In this document: positions 1-8,214 of the stretch, piece by piece
How positions within the stretch are numbered: position 1 is the first letter of the stretch
How the letters are laid out: each line of letters begins with the position of its first letter
Assembly (NCBI GenBank): GCA_023401045.1
Contig: JAEXEM010000456.1
Location: 1-29,976 of the forward strand
Direction of reading: 5' to 3'
Source of the DNA: Actinomycetes bacterium
Lineage (GTDB): Bacteria > Actinomycetota > Actinomycetes > Actinomycetales > Cellulomonadaceae
DNA: 29,976 nucleotides
Notes under the pieces: generated by a model
Database searches by the model: none
What the model saw: only the letters and a program-made list of their open reading frames with translations
Told to the model about the DNA's origin: nothing
Made by a program: the position numbers and the translations under genes

Positions 1-8
1 GGGCGGAC

Positions 9-1898
9 GTGCCGCCCTTCCCGGCGGTGCCCTCGGCAGCGGGCGAGCTGCGGGCCTGGCGGACGGCCGTCGACGACGCCGCGGCGGCGCTGCGCGTGTT
101 CGAGCGCTGCTGCGCCGACCGTGAGGAGCTCGACCGGTCGACGGCCGCATCGCTCGCCGGTCTCGACCTCATGGCCGCCTACGCACCCGGAGCCGGCGTC
201 GACACCGTGCTCGACGTGCCCCTCGTGCGCGCCCTCGCCGCTGCCGGGACCCGAGCCACGACGGCCGAGGAGCTCGCGGTGCTCGCACGGTGGTTCGTCG
301 GCACCGTGGACGCGGTGGTGACGGACCCGCGCGACCCCGCCGCGAGCGAGGCGCTCGCAGGGTTCCTCGACGCGTGGTCCGGCGACACCGCCGTCATGGC
401 CGCCGTCATGGCCGCTGTCGGCGGGGCCACCACGCTGCGGCTCGTCACCTCGCTGGGTGAGGCCGTGCGGTTCGGCGACGCGGACAACGGCGCGCTCGCG
501 GGTACCGGTCGTCGGCTGCGCGAGGCGCTCACCTCGGCGTCCCACGGCTGGTCGACCGCTCAGGCGGAGAGGTTCGCCGACGCGATGTTCGGACCGGTCG
601 TGCATGAGGAGGGCACCGCGAGCGCCATCGGCTTCCTCTTCGCCGACCCTGGCGGCGCGACGATGAGCGCGGCGTTCACCGTCGCCGTCGCCGACCGGAT
701 CGACGCGTGGGAGCGGGAGCACGGGCGGCTGCCGCAGGGCGTGCACCAGCCGGGGTACTGGCTCGAGGCCGCCGGTGCGCCCGGGACCGACCCGCGGGGG
801 GGCATCGACCCGGCGGCGCAGGTGCTCGGGATGCTGGGGCAGCACCCGCAGGTGGCGCGGGAGTGGCTGACGGGGGTGGGGGTGGACTGGGCGGATCCGT
901 ACGCGGAGTTCGACCGGGCTCGAGCGACGTACTGGTTCGGTCACCGGGACTGGTCGGTCGGGGCGTCCGACGGGTTCGCCGGGGTCGGTGCGCTCTGGTC
1001 GGGCGCTCAGGCAGGGGCCGACGACCTCCTCACCAGGCAGCACTCCGCAGCGCTCAACCAGGCAGTTTTCGACGCGCTCACTGGCAACGCGTCTGTGCGC
1101 GTCACCGAGAACATCAGCGAACGCGGCGCGGAGCAGATCGCGCGGGTGGTCGCCGCCTTGCTCCCCGGGCTTGTCGAGATCGGAGCGATGAGGAACCCGA
1201 CGAGCGGCGCGGGGGTCTGGGAGATGGTGGCGTCACCGTTGTCCCCGGAGGGAGTGGTGGCGGCCGGTGTCCCTCAGCAGTCGTTCGCCGTCGTCCTGGC
1301 TGCTGGGACGAGCAGTGCCGACGGGCACGCAGTCGTCCAGGAAGCGCTGCTGCGTTACCAGGCCGACGTCCTGCTCGAGGCGGCGCCAGGCGGTGCGGCG
1401 TCGGCCGACCAGGCTCTTGAGCGTCTCGCTGTGGTCTGGGGCGTCGCCGACGGTGCGACTCGAGGAGCGACCGAGGCCGAGCTCCAGAGGGCCGCCGACG
1501 CCGTGCGTGACGCGCTCGGCCTCGCCCGCGCCCCGGTGGATTCCGCCCTCGCCTCCGTCCCGAACCCGGTCGTGTCCATAGGTCTCGACGCGGCGGCGGA
1601 TTACCTCCAGCGGCTCGCAACGGACCGGCTGGTGCCCCAGGCCGGGCCGATCGAGCCGCTGCACGGGGGTGGCCCGTCGCTCGAGGACTTCTTCACGTCA
1701 GCCGTGCACGTCTACCAGGAGGCCGGGCTGTGGGACCAACCGAGCGTCCGCGACGACTCCGTCGTCGACACGTCGCCCGGGTCGCAGGCGCAGCGCTATC
1801 TCACGATCTACGGGACCACCGCGAGCGCGATGAGCGTGACGGTGGAAGAGGCAGGTCCCGTGACCGCCGCCCACTCGTCGGAAGCCAGCGAGCGGTGA
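9..1898 (+). CDS. Large DUF6571-like, probably T7SS-associated protein (5' end uncertain)
   Basis: 629 codons from a GTG at 9. The frame stays open back to the window edge, so the true start may lie outside. I see no signal peptide or membrane segment; the protein looks mostly alpha-helical. A WFGHRDW motif lies at residues 309-315, and the layout resembles actinobacterial DUF6571 proteins (tentative family match from memory). Residues about 425-600 are clearly homologous to the product of 4083-4784: both have a YQ...ASA..LE motif, an S(I/L)G(L/V)DAA motif and a VxxYQxxGxWDxP motif. Its stop overlaps the next gene by 4 nt (GTGA), so the two are probably translationally coupled. The EspC-like gene at the end of the same operon suggests a role around type VII secretion, as substrate or surface partner. 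Biochemical function is unknown. Confidence 0.7.
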   Translation: MPPFPAVPSAAGELRAWRTAVDDAAAALRVFERCCADREELDRSTAASLAGLDLMAAYAPGAGVDTVLDVPLVRALAAAGTRATTAEELAVLARWFVGTVDAVVTDPRDPAASEALAGFLDAWSGDTAVMAAVMAAVGGATTLRLVTSLGEAVRFGDADNGALAGTGRRLREALTSASHGWSTAQAERFADAMFGPVVHEEGTASAIGFLFADPGGATMSAAFTVAVADRIDAWEREHGRLPQGVHQPGYWLEAAGAPGTDPRGGIDPAAQVLGMLGQHPQVAREWLTGVGVDWADPYAEFDRARATYWFGHRDWSVGASDGFAGVGALWSGAQAGADDLLTRQHSAALNQAVFDALTGNASVRVTENISERGAEQIARVVAALLPGLVEIGAMRNPTSGAGVWEMVASPLSPEGVVAAGVPQQSFAVVLAAGTSSADGHAVVQEALLRYQADVLLEAAPGGAASADQALERLAVVWGVADGATRGATEAELQRAADAVRDALGLARAPVDSALASVPNPVVSIGLDAAADYLQRLATDRLVPQAGPIEPLHGGGPSLEDFFTSAVHVYQEAGLWDQPSVRDDSVVDTSPGSQAQRYLTIYGTTASAMSVTVEEAGPVTAAHSSEASER

Positions 1899-2710
1899 CG
1901 GCCCCTTCCTCGCTCCGGTCCGTTGCGACCGTGCTGCTCGTCGCCGTGCTCTCCGCATCCTGCGCCGCGCAGGAACCGGTGCCCGCTCCGGTGCTCGTGT
2001 GGGAGGACGGCGAGCCGGACGCTCCGATCGAGTCCGACCCGTGGGTGCGGGCGCTGCGCGAAGGGCTGACCGCGCACGCTCATGCATCGAACACAGCCGA
2101 CTTCACCGATCCCGCTGTCTCGACCAGGTGGTCGCACTCCCAGCTCTTTCGGTCCATGTCGTGGCTCCAGAGGGACCTCTTGTCCGGAACACCGAAGGTG
2201 TTCCTGGGGCCCGAACCGTTCACACCGCTCATGGTCACGCCCGCGGACGACGGCACCAGTGCCCACGTCGCGGGGTGCCTCGGCCCGGCAGACACGATGC
2301 CCCCGTCCGCCGACGACGGCCTGACCTGGCCCGACGCGGTCGTCTTCATCGTGAGGCTCTCGGTCGACGGCCACCGGCGCATCGTCGGGACGCTGCCTCG
2401 GTCGGAGCGGGCGGTCCTCCCCGACGGCACCGAGCTGACCCCCGAGTACTGCGAGGGCGTTCCGCTTCCTCGCGCGGTCTTCGACCCGGCGCCCGACCTC
2501 GAGGCGCTCGCCGCCAAGGGCAGGGACGACGTGCTCGGGCCGAACCCGAGCCCGGACGCGTCGTCCCGACCCGCGACGGCGGTCCCGTCGACGACAGTGG
2601 CCCCGTCGAAGCAGGACCCGAGTCCCGAGGGCTCCGACGGGGCCGGGCCGCGGCTGCGACCGCCCTCCCAGCTCCGGACGAGGGCGGCCCGATCCCGGAG
2701 GGCGGGGTGA
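1895..2710 (+). CDS. Lipoprotein of the T7SS-like operon, paralogue 1
   Basis: 271 aa from a GTG overlapping the previous stop (GTGA). The frame is open upstream, but this start places a lipoprotein signal at the N-terminus: hydrophobic TVLLVAVL followed by lipobox LSASC with Cys23. The mature part is exported and lipid-anchored. It aligns with the product of 4781-5491: both have ESDxWVxALRE about 30 residues after the Cys, FxPxxV, (V/H)LPDGxxxxxxYC and PxPRAxFxPAPDLEAL. A Pro/Ser/Thr-rich tail (residues about 215-271) looks disordered. It is flanked by a DUF6571-like gene and a membrane-protein gene with 4-nt overlaps on both sides, so it is one operon member. No known enzymatic motif is visible; function is unknown. 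Confidence 0.8.
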   Translation: MTAPSSLRSVATVLLVAVLSASCAAQEPVPAPVLVWEDGEPDAPIESDPWVRALREGLTAHAHASNTADFTDPAVSTRWSHSQLFRSMSWLQRDLLSGTPKVFLGPEPFTPLMVTPADDGTSAHVAGCLGPADTMPPSADDGLTWPDAVVFIVRLSVDGHRRIVGTLPRSERAVLPDGTELTPEYCEGVPLPRAVFDPAPDLEALAAKGRDDVLGPNPSPDASSRPATAVPSTTVAPSKQDPSPEGSDGAGPRLRPPSQLRTRAARSRRAG

Positions 2711-4086
2711 CCGGGCTCTTCGCCGCGGCGCCGCACGAGGTCGTGCCCGCGGGCACGGTGGTGGCGCTCGGTGCGGCGGTCCTGCCGCTGGTCTGCTGGG
2801 TGCTCCGGCGGGTCCGACGCGGGCGGTGGTCGTTCGTCGCCGGCTCGCGGTCCTGGCGCTCGGCGGTGGTGCTCATGCTCGTGTGCGGGGTGGTGGCGGG
2901 GGTGAGCGCGGCGACCGTGATGCTCGTCGTCGACGCGAAGCAGTTCGTCGGCAGGGCCACGGGTCATGCCGACCTCGCGGCGCACGACGACGTCATGGTG
3001 GCGTTGCAGCGATCGGTCGGCCTGAACCTGGCCTGGGGGCCGTCGGTCAACAGGTGGCCGGACGCGCTGCTGCCGAGCGCTCGGGTCGACGTCCTTGCGG
3101 GCGGTGACGCCCACGTCGTCGGCGACTGCGAGGTGCGGTACGACGACGCGCGTGCCGACCGGACAGCAGGTCGCGACGTGAGTGAGGTCGTCGACGACCC
3201 GCTCCTGACCGCCGAGGAGAAGGCGAGCGTGTACCGGCTGTGGTGCGCCGGGACGCCGGTCGAGGCCCGCGACGCGCTGCGCGGTGTGCCGTTGGAGACC
3301 GGACGGGGGGCAGGCGGGTGGTCGACGCGTTACCTGCTGACCGTGTACGCGGTCGGCCTGCTCGGTGGCGTCGCGGTACCCGGGTTCGTGATCTACCTCA
3401 TGTACTCGATCGGCCCGCGGCAGAGCCGGGACCCGCAGTGGTTCCAGCTCGTGCACGGCGCCGACGGCTCGGCACGACACCGGCTGCAGGTCGAGGCCCT
3501 GCGGGCTCAGCGCGCGGTGATGGCGGCGGACCCGCAGGAGCGCAGACGGTTCGAGGCCGCCGCGGACCGGACCACGCGTGACATGAGGAGGGTCATGAGC
3601 CTGGTGGGTGGCCTTGCACGCACCCGCGCCCTGAGGTCGGTCGCGGGCGTGGCGGGCTTCCTCGCGATCGACCCGGCGATCGTCGACGGGGATGACCGGC
3701 TGCTCGCGCAGCATCTCCGGGCGACCGGACGAGACCCGGACGACCTCTTCGTCAAGCCGCGCGACCCGCTGGTCCGCGGCCTCCTCCTCGCGATGCTCTC
3801 GCTCCCGGCGTTGGTCCTGGCGGTGTGGTTGGCCTCGACCGTGGACGACCCGTGGGAGGTCGACTACACCGAGGTGATCACTGCGCGGCACGCCGACGCC
3901 TTCGTCGAGCACTACACCGCGGCCGGCTTCACCGTGCACCTCGACGACGACAGGACCGTAGCGTCCCCCGAGCACTTCTACCGGCGGGCGGATCTCCGTC
4001 GCGACGGTGCGAGATGCGTCGGCGACGTGGTCAGCGGCTTCGCGCTGGCTCGGTGCGTGGACGACGTCTCGATGACCTGGTGGTGA
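2707..4086 (+). CDS. Four-segment membrane protein of unknown function
   Basis: 459 aa. The open frame extends upstream, but the GTG at 2707 overlaps the preceding TGA (GTGA), matches the operon pattern and leaves a sensible hydrophobic N-terminus. Four hydrophobic segments are visible at about residues 11-32, 52-77, 209-235 and 358-378. Between the second and third lies a roughly 130-residue domain with two cysteines (contexts GDCEV and LWCAG), probably extracytoplasmic. Between the third and fourth is a basic, Arg-rich region (about 240-350) that should be cytoplasmic. A short C-terminal domain after the last segment also has two cysteines (ARCVG and ARCVD). I do not recognise the family. 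Its place between two lipoprotein/DUF6571-like units suggests a membrane partner for them. Confidence 0.75.
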   Translation: MTGLFAAAPHEVVPAGTVVALGAAVLPLVCWVLRRVRRGRWSFVAGSRSWRSAVVLMLVCGVVAGVSAATVMLVVDAKQFVGRATGHADLAAHDDVMVALQRSVGLNLAWGPSVNRWPDALLPSARVDVLAGGDAHVVGDCEVRYDDARADRTAGRDVSEVVDDPLLTAEEKASVYRLWCAGTPVEARDALRGVPLETGRGAGGWSTRYLLTVYAVGLLGGVAVPGFVIYLMYSIGPRQSRDPQWFQLVHGADGSARHRLQVEALRAQRAVMAADPQERRRFEAAADRTTRDMRRVMSLVGGLARTRALRSVAGVAGFLAIDPAIVDGDDRLLAQHLRATGRDPDDLFVKPRDPLVRGLLLAMLSLPALVLAVWLASTVDDPWEVDYTEVITARHADAFVEHYTAAGFTVHLDDDRTVASPEHFYRRADLRRDGARCVGDVVSGFALARCVDDVSMTWW

Positions 4087-4784
4087 GTCAGCCCTGCGCG
4101 CCGCAGGACCCCTCCGGGGAGCGTGAGCGCGAGATCGCCGTCCCCTACCTCCCGGAGCGGACTGTCACGGCCTACGTCGCGCGTGAGTCGGTGGGGCCGG
4201 TCATGGCGGCGGCCGCGAGCCAGGCGGGAGGGCGTTCAGTCCTGCAGAGCGCCGTGCTCACCTACCAGGAGACAGCGTTCGAGGCGGTGGCAGCGGGCGC
4301 TTCGGCCTCCCGCACGCTCGAGACCGTCGTCTCGGCGTGGGCCGCTGTCGACGGTGCCAGCGTCACTGCTGCCGAGGTGCGGCAGCACTTCGACGACCAG
4401 CAGACCAGGGCAGGTCTGACGGCCGCGCGCACGGTCGCCGACACGGCCGTTGCGCTCTCGCCCTTGAGGCCGATGACGTCACTGGGTGTCGACGCTGCAC
4501 TCGAGCTACTACACCGACAGGCCGAGACGTGGCTGACCGGCGGTGATCTTCCCGCACACACCGTGCGCTCGTTGCTGCCCGACAGCGTCGGCACCGTGGA
4601 CGAGTTCATCCGAGGCACCGTGGTCGAGTACCAGCGCATCGGCAGGTGGGACAGGCCGGCGACGCAGGTCGGGGATACGCCCGACGTGATGGCTGCTGAT
4701 TGCGCGCGGCAGGAGACCGGTCGCTACGAGGACGTCGTGGATGCCGTTCGGGCGCGTAGCTCCGACAAGTTGAAGGAATCATGA
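4083..4784 (+). CDS. Shortened paralogue of the DUF6571-like protein (C-terminal domain only)
   Basis: 233 aa from the GTG that overlaps the previous stop by 4 nt. Residues about 45-210 match the C-terminal third of the product of 9-1898: TYQETAFEA against RYQADVLLEA, SLGVDAALELL against SIGLDAAADYL, and EYQRIGRWDRP against VYQEAGLWDQP. It lacks the first roughly 400 residues of that protein. No signal peptide or TM segment is seen. The adjacent lipoprotein genes at 1895 and 4781 are also paralogues, so the pair looks like a duplication of the pair at 9-2710 with loss of the long N-terminal part. The reading frame is intact and coupled at both ends, so it is probably a functional stand-alone domain rather than a pseudogene. 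Confidence 0.75.
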   Translation: MSQPCAPQDPSGEREREIAVPYLPERTVTAYVARESVGPVMAAAASQAGGRSVLQSAVLTYQETAFEAVAAGASASRTLETVVSAWAAVDGASVTAAEVRQHFDDQQTRAGLTAARTVADTAVALSPLRPMTSLGVDAALELLHRQAETWLTGGDLPAHTVRSLLPDSVGTVDEFIRGTVVEYQRIGRWDRPATQVGDTPDVMAADCARQETGRYEDVVDAVRARSSDKLKES

Positions 4785-5491
4785 GCGGTGATGTGAGAGT
4801 TCTGGTCCGGCGAGCCGGATCAGCAGGTGCGACGGTCTCGCTCCTCGTCCTGGGTGGATGCAGCGCCGAGGGTCCGCAGCCCGTACCCACACCCTCGATC
4901 GCCTGGCAGGGAGCCGCGCCTGCAAGCGACCTCGAGAGTGACGCGTGGGTCAAGGCGCTGCGCGAGTCGACGGTTGCGTTGGCCGCCGCCACCAACGCCG
5001 CCAACTACACGGACGGGAGTCTGCTGCGGACCTTGGACGAAGGGCTTGTCCTCCGGGCGGCGCAACGCGCGAGGGACAGACTGGATCACGGGTCCGCGTA
5101 CGTCGCGCTGGGCCCTCAGCCGTTCGCGCCCGTCGACGTTCAGCTCGTGGACGGCGGACGACGGGCGGACGTGTGGGTGTGCACCGAACCGGTGCCGACG
5201 CTGGAGGCGATCCCTTCGGACGTGCTCGTCGAGGCGGAAGCCAAGCTCTACGGCTTCCGGCTCGACTCCGACGGCGAGCGACGGCTCACGGGGGCGACCC
5301 CGCCCGACGAGCGACATGTCCTACCGGATGGTCAGCAGTTCGACGACGACTACTGCGGCTCCGTTCCGATCCCACGTGCGCTGTTCGAGCCCGCACCGGA
5401 CCTCGAAGCCCTGCTGCGGCTCGACGGCGACGACGTCATCGCCCCGCCGGAGCCGAGCCCGACATTCGACGTCGAGGTGCCTGACCCGTGA
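4781..5491 (+). CDS. Lipoprotein of the T7SS-like operon, paralogue 2
   Basis: 236 aa. The ATG at 4781 overlaps the preceding TGA (ATGA). The signal peptide is basic (RR at 10-11), then hydrophobic TVSLLVL, then lipobox LGGC with Cys27. The mature protein parallels the lipoprotein of 1895-2710: LESDAWVKALRE, a roughly central FAPVDV, VLPDGxxxDDDYC, and PIPRALFEPAPDLEALL. It lacks that protein's long Pro/Ser tail. A short Pro-rich end follows. It is predicted to be a surface-anchored partner of the preceding DUF6571-like domain protein. Family unknown to me. Confidence 0.8.
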   Translation: MSGDVRVLVRRAGSAGATVSLLVLGGCSAEGPQPVPTPSIAWQGAAPASDLESDAWVKALRESTVALAAATNAANYTDGSLLRTLDEGLVLRAAQRARDRLDHGSAYVALGPQPFAPVDVQLVDGGRRADVWVCTEPVPTLEAIPSDVLVEAEAKLYGFRLDSDGERRLTGATPPDERHVLPDGQQFDDDYCGSVPIPRALFEPAPDLEALLRLDGDDVIAPPEPSPTFDVEVPDP

Positions 5492-5521
5492 CGGCACTGA
5501 TCGGGAAGACGGTGGCGGCCT

Positions 5522-5791
5522 GTGCGTGACCTGACGGTCGATGCCCGCGTGGTCGAGTCCTTCGCGGCTGCTGTCGCGGTGCACGCGCACCCTGTGGGTA
5601 CCGAGTGCGTCGCCACCGGTCATGCGCTGGGATCGGGTGTGGTGCAGGACGCGCTGGGCAACGTCACGCTCGTGCTGAGCGTGCTCGACCAGGCGCTGGC
5701 GGACGGTGCGGGCGCGTTGGCGCGCGAGGCGCGGGCCACCGACGAGGCGTGGGTCGCGACGGACGGAGGCCTGAGCATGCGGCCGGTCTGA
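5522..5791 (+). CDS. EspC/WXG100-like small T7SS substrate
   Basis: 89 aa from GTG 5522, 30 nt after the previous stop. It begins RDLTVDARVVESFA, which resembles the N-terminal helix of ESX secretion-associated EspC-type proteins (short, all-helical, no signal peptide). A central Gly-containing turn and a second long helix with LVLSVLDQAL follow. Size and helical-hairpin layout fit EspC/WXG100-like proteins, which leave the cell through type VII secretion. I see no clear WXG motif. It closes the 9-5791 operon. Family assignment comes from pattern recognition; an HMM search against T7SS_ESX_EspC would settle it. Confidence 0.6.
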   Translation: MRDLTVDARVVESFAAAVAVHAHPVGTECVATGHALGSGVVQDALGNVTLVLSVLDQALADGAGALAREARATDEAWVATDGGLSMRPV

Positions 5792-5834
5792 GGCCCCGCT
5801 CGGACGATCAGCAGCCGGCGCCTCGCGGGCGAGC

Positions 5835-5843
5835 CTGTCCACA
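5835..5843 (+). promoter_or_regulatory. TCCACA-core 9-mer upstream of cassette A
   Basis: CTGTCCACA matches the actinobacterial DnaA-box pattern YYRTCCACA and lies within the palindrome CCTGTCCACAGG. The TCCACAG core starts 45 nt upstream of the -10 hexamer at 5883. The same core occurs 44 nt upstream of the -10 of cassettes B and C. It could be a DnaA site or a site for another regulator; only the sequence and spacing are observed. Confidence 0.4.
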
Positions 5844-5882
5844 GGCGGGGTGATTCGCCCATAAGGGACGCCTGGTTGCGGC

Positions 5883-5888
5883 TAGGTT
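5883..5888 (+). promoter_or_regulatory. -10 hexamer (TAGGTT) for a leaderless start at 5896
   Basis: TAGGTT lies 7 nt before the GTG at 5896. That spacing puts the transcription start on the first base of the start codon. It decides the start of cassette A in favour of 5896 over the in-frame TTG at 5887. No good -35 is seen. Confidence 0.55.
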
Positions 5889-5895
5889 GTCGGCC

Positions 5896-6507
5896 GTGCG
5901 GACTTCGAGCGCGACGTGGCGTGGGGCAGCGGTGACCGGGTTCGCCTTCTTGTTGATGGCGCTCGGCGGCTGCGGGAGCCCCGGCGACGTCGAGCCGGCC
6001 GAGACCCCGCCGTCCGCTTCGACGTCCTCGCCGAGCCCGTCCCAGACGCCCGAGGCGGTGCAGCCTCCCGAGCAGCCGGCCGCCATGTCGGAGCCGACGA
6101 CGGAGGGTGCCATCGCAGCGGCGACGTACGTGCTCGAGCTCTTCACGTACACGTTCGCCTCGGGTGATACCGGCCCTTGGGGTCAGATCACCCGGAGCAC
6201 GTGCGTCCTGTGCGCCGGCGTGATCACCGACGTCGAGAGGATGGCTGGTGACGGGTACCTCGTCAGAGGTGCCCGAATCACGATCGACACGGCGCAGGCC
6301 ACAGAGATCGCACCCGCGCGGTGGTACGGCGTCGACATGAAGGTCACCCAAGCCCCGTCCGACCGTCTCGACCGCGACGGCGAGACCGTGGACTCGGATG
6401 AGGGCGGCACGTACGCGGTGAGTTTCGCGCTCAGCTGGGACGAGCGTTGGTACGTGGACGAGTTCGGGATCGAGCCTGTCGACCCCGACGGAACGCAGGG
6501 CGGCTGA
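5896..6507 (+). CDS. DUF6318-like lipoprotein, cassette A
   Basis: 203 aa. An in-frame TTG at 5887 gives a 3-residue-longer form, but the GTG at 5896 sits 7 nt after a -10 box and is preferred. The lipoprotein signal has an uncharged stretch with FAFLLMALGGC, Cys26. A Pro/Ser/Thr linker rich in SPSQTPE follows. The folded domain has TxGAxAAATYxLELFxY, a conserved TCxxC (STCVLC), and a C-terminal beta region ending GGTYAVSFALSWDERWYVDEFG. This organisation is that of DUF6318 actinobacterial lipoproteins (recognised from memory). Function is unknown. The next gene starts 1 nt after the stop and encodes a PKD protein; the same gene pair recurs at 18083-19542 and 26855-28332. Confidence 0.75.
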   Translation: MRTSSATWRGAAVTGFAFLLMALGGCGSPGDVEPAETPPSASTSSPSPSQTPEAVQPPEQPAAMSEPTTEGAIAAATYVLELFTYTFASGDTGPWGQITRSTCVLCAGVITDVERMAGDGYLVRGARITIDTAQATEIAPARWYGVDMKVTQAPSDRLDRDGETVDSDEGGTYAVSFALSWDERWYVDEFGIEPVDPDGTQGG

Positions 6508-6508
6508 C

Positions 6509-7405
6509 GTGCGCGCCATGGCAGTGGTCTCAACGCTGACCTTGGGTGGGTTGCTGGGCATCACTCCAACCGCCGTCCCATCACCCGGCGCCTGGGACGG
6601 CCTCGGAGGCGTGACCGGCAGCGCGAACAGCCGCTCTCGTGCCTTCGACCTTCGGGCTGGTTGGGCCAGGAGCAGCGACGTGCGTCCTGCCGGAGCGAAG
6701 GCTCCGTCCGAGGCGGCACCACAGGTGGAGATCAAGGAAGCGTTCACCTGCCTCGATGCCCGTCTGCGGGAGGTACCCGCCCCGCCGAACGGTTGGTGCG
6801 AGTCGGGTGCGCCACAGACCGGCCGCCTCGACTGTGAGACTCAGCTCGTACCACCTATGTGGCGCCGCTTGGTCTACCCGGACGGCACGACGACTGCGTG
6901 GGAGCGCCTCGACGAGGGTTCCTGCGGCCCGGTGCTCCCCGTCCTCACGGTTGAAGACTTCCGCTCGCTGCCGCTGCCCGCTCCCACGCTCCGGCTCCAG
7001 CCCGACGGCGGCTGGGTCCTCGTCAACATCGACACCATCGTCATGACCGACGCGGCGACGGTTCCTTTGCGTACGACCCTCGCCGGTTTCGGCGTCGACG
7101 TCGAGGCCGTTCCGCAGTCGTTCACGTACGACTTCGGCGACGGGCACTCGTTGCGGACGACCTCGCCGGGGCGGCCGTACCCGGAGCACGACACCTCACA
7201 TGCCTACGAAGCGCCCGGCACCTACACGGTGACCCTCACGACCACGTGGGCCGGCAGGTACCGCGTCGACGGCGACCCGACGTGGCGCGAGGTCACTGGC
7301 ACGGCGACCACCGCGACGACCTCGTCGCCGTTCGAGGCGCAGGAACGCACCTCGCGCCTCGTCTCCGAGCTGTGCAGCGCCACGCCGACGCCGCCGGACT
7401 GCTGA
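6509..7405 (+). CDS. PKD-domain secreted protein, cassette A
   Basis: 298 aa from GTG 6509, 1 nt after the lipoprotein stop. The N-terminus has a hydrophobic stretch (VVSTLTLGGLLGITPTAV) that looks like a Sec signal. The middle part has paired cysteines. A conserved block, VLTxxDFRxLPLPAPTLxxQPxGGWVLVNI, leads into a PKD-like beta-sandwich with YDFGDG and THAYEAPGTYTVTLTT-type strands at about residues 205-255. PKD domains act in surface adhesion or protein contacts. The C-terminus ELCSATPTPPDC is shared by all three copies in the window and ends on Cys, possibly disulphide-bonded. Copy A is the most diverged of the three. Confidence 0.75.
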   Translation: MRAMAVVSTLTLGGLLGITPTAVPSPGAWDGLGGVTGSANSRSRAFDLRAGWARSSDVRPAGAKAPSEAAPQVEIKEAFTCLDARLREVPAPPNGWCESGAPQTGRLDCETQLVPPMWRRLVYPDGTTTAWERLDEGSCGPVLPVLTVEDFRSLPLPAPTLRLQPDGGWVLVNIDTIVMTDAATVPLRTTLAGFGVDVEAVPQSFTYDFGDGHSLRTTSPGRPYPEHDTSHAYEAPGTYTVTLTTTWAGRYRVDGDPTWREVTGTATTATTSSPFEAQERTSRLVSELCSATPTPPDC

Positions 7406-7429
7406 GCACGCAGGTCTCCGCGCGTGCTC
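7404..7429. terminator. Hairpin between convergent genes
   Basis: GAGCACGC (7404-7411) pairs with GCGTGCTC (7422-7429) across a 10-nt loop. It overlaps the stop of the cassette A PKD gene and has no U-tract. It lies in the 122-nt gap before the convergent DUF805 gene, so it could act as a terminator in either direction. Confidence 0.4.
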
Positions 7430-7527
7430 CTGTGTGCGAGACGCCACGCAGGCGTGGGTGGCCGCCGAGGGCGACCCGGCGATTCGCGCGGGCCTTCGGC
7501 GTGCCGACGTCGGTGACGTCGGGCGGT

Positions 7528-8043
7528 TCAGGCCGTCTCGGGCTCGTCCCAGTCGTCAGGGATCGGCCGGTCGTAACGTCGCCCGCTCGGGTTGCTCGGC
7601 AGGAGCGTGAGCACGATGACGGCGATCTCGGCGTAGGGGACGAGCGACAGGAGCTGGAACCAGCCGGAGAAGCCTGCGTCGTGCAGCCGCCGGGTGCGCA
7701 GGGCGACCGTCGGGACGAGGGTCGCCAGCCAGTACGTGCCGAAGCCGGCGAGGACGACGAGAGCGACGCTCCCCGTCGAGCCGTCCGCGGCCCCAGAGAT
7801 GTCCGCCTCGACGCGCCTGCCGACGGTCCACGCGGCGACGAGGAGCACGGCCCACATGAGGTGGACGAGGCCGTGGAAGAGCATGACCCACCAGTACTCG
7901 CTGCGGCTGGCCCGCCCGGTGAGCACCGCGTAGCGGCGGAAGAACCGCGTGACCGCCTCGGCGAACGGCGCGCCCGGCATCGGCCGGTCGTCGAAGACGT
8001 CGATCATCTCCTCGAAGCTCGTGAACGGAGGCGGCGACGTCAT
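7528..8043 (-). CDS. DUF805 family membrane protein, copy 1
   Basis: 171 aa. The frame is open far upstream, but the ATG at 8043 follows a -10 box by 7 nt and begins the recognisable domain. DUF805 signature features are RYAVLTGRASRSEYWWV near residue 40, two to four hydrophobic segments (LVHLMWAVLLVAAW; GSVALVVLAGFGTYWLATL; a C-terminal VIVLTLL), and VALRTRRLHDAGFSGW. A polar tail (RPIPDDWDEPE) is cytoplasmic by expectation. DUF805 proteins are small inner-membrane proteins of unknown role. A paralogue sits at 24040-24564. It is convergent with cassette A. Confidence 0.9.
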   Translation of the reverse strand: MTSPPPFTSFEEMIDVFDDRPMPGAPFAEAVTRFFRRYAVLTGRASRSEYWWVMLFHGLVHLMWAVLLVAAWTVGRRVEADISGAADGSTGSVALVVLAGFGTYWLATLVPTVALRTRRLHDAGFSGWFQLLSLVPYAEIAVIVLTLLPSNPSGRRYDRPIPDDWDEPETA

Positions 8044-8050
8044 GCCGTCG

Positions 8051-8056
8051 AGCCTA
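8051..8056 (-). promoter_or_regulatory. -10 hexamer (TAGGCT) for a leaderless start at 8043
   Basis: On the minus strand TAGGCT is followed by a 7-nt spacer (CGACGGC) and the ATG at 8043. This supports 8043 as start over the longer open frame. Confidence 0.5.
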
Positions 8057-8214
8057 GGGGGCAGACCGGGCACGCAGGGAGGAAAAAGCGCGAAGGGCGT
8101 CGACGTCCGGACCGGTCCGCACCTCCTCACGCGGTCGGCGAAAGGGTCGAACCCAGGTGCAGCCCACCGGCGGCCGCCGGAGGATGGAACGACACCGGGG
8201 CAGCCCGGAGCGAC

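Noticed and set aside
2080..3975. 631-codon open frame on the minus strand
   Set aside because: It is antisense to the lipoprotein and membrane-protein genes, which have signal peptides, TM segments and coupled starts. The translation is Arg/His/Pro-rich, as expected from GC-driven open frames.
5488..5529. 13-codon ORF starting with GTG at the stop of the second lipoprotein gene
   Set aside because: The GTGA overlap is like that of real operon members, but the peptide is only 13 residues, ends at once and has no family. It may be a relic of a lost coupled gene.
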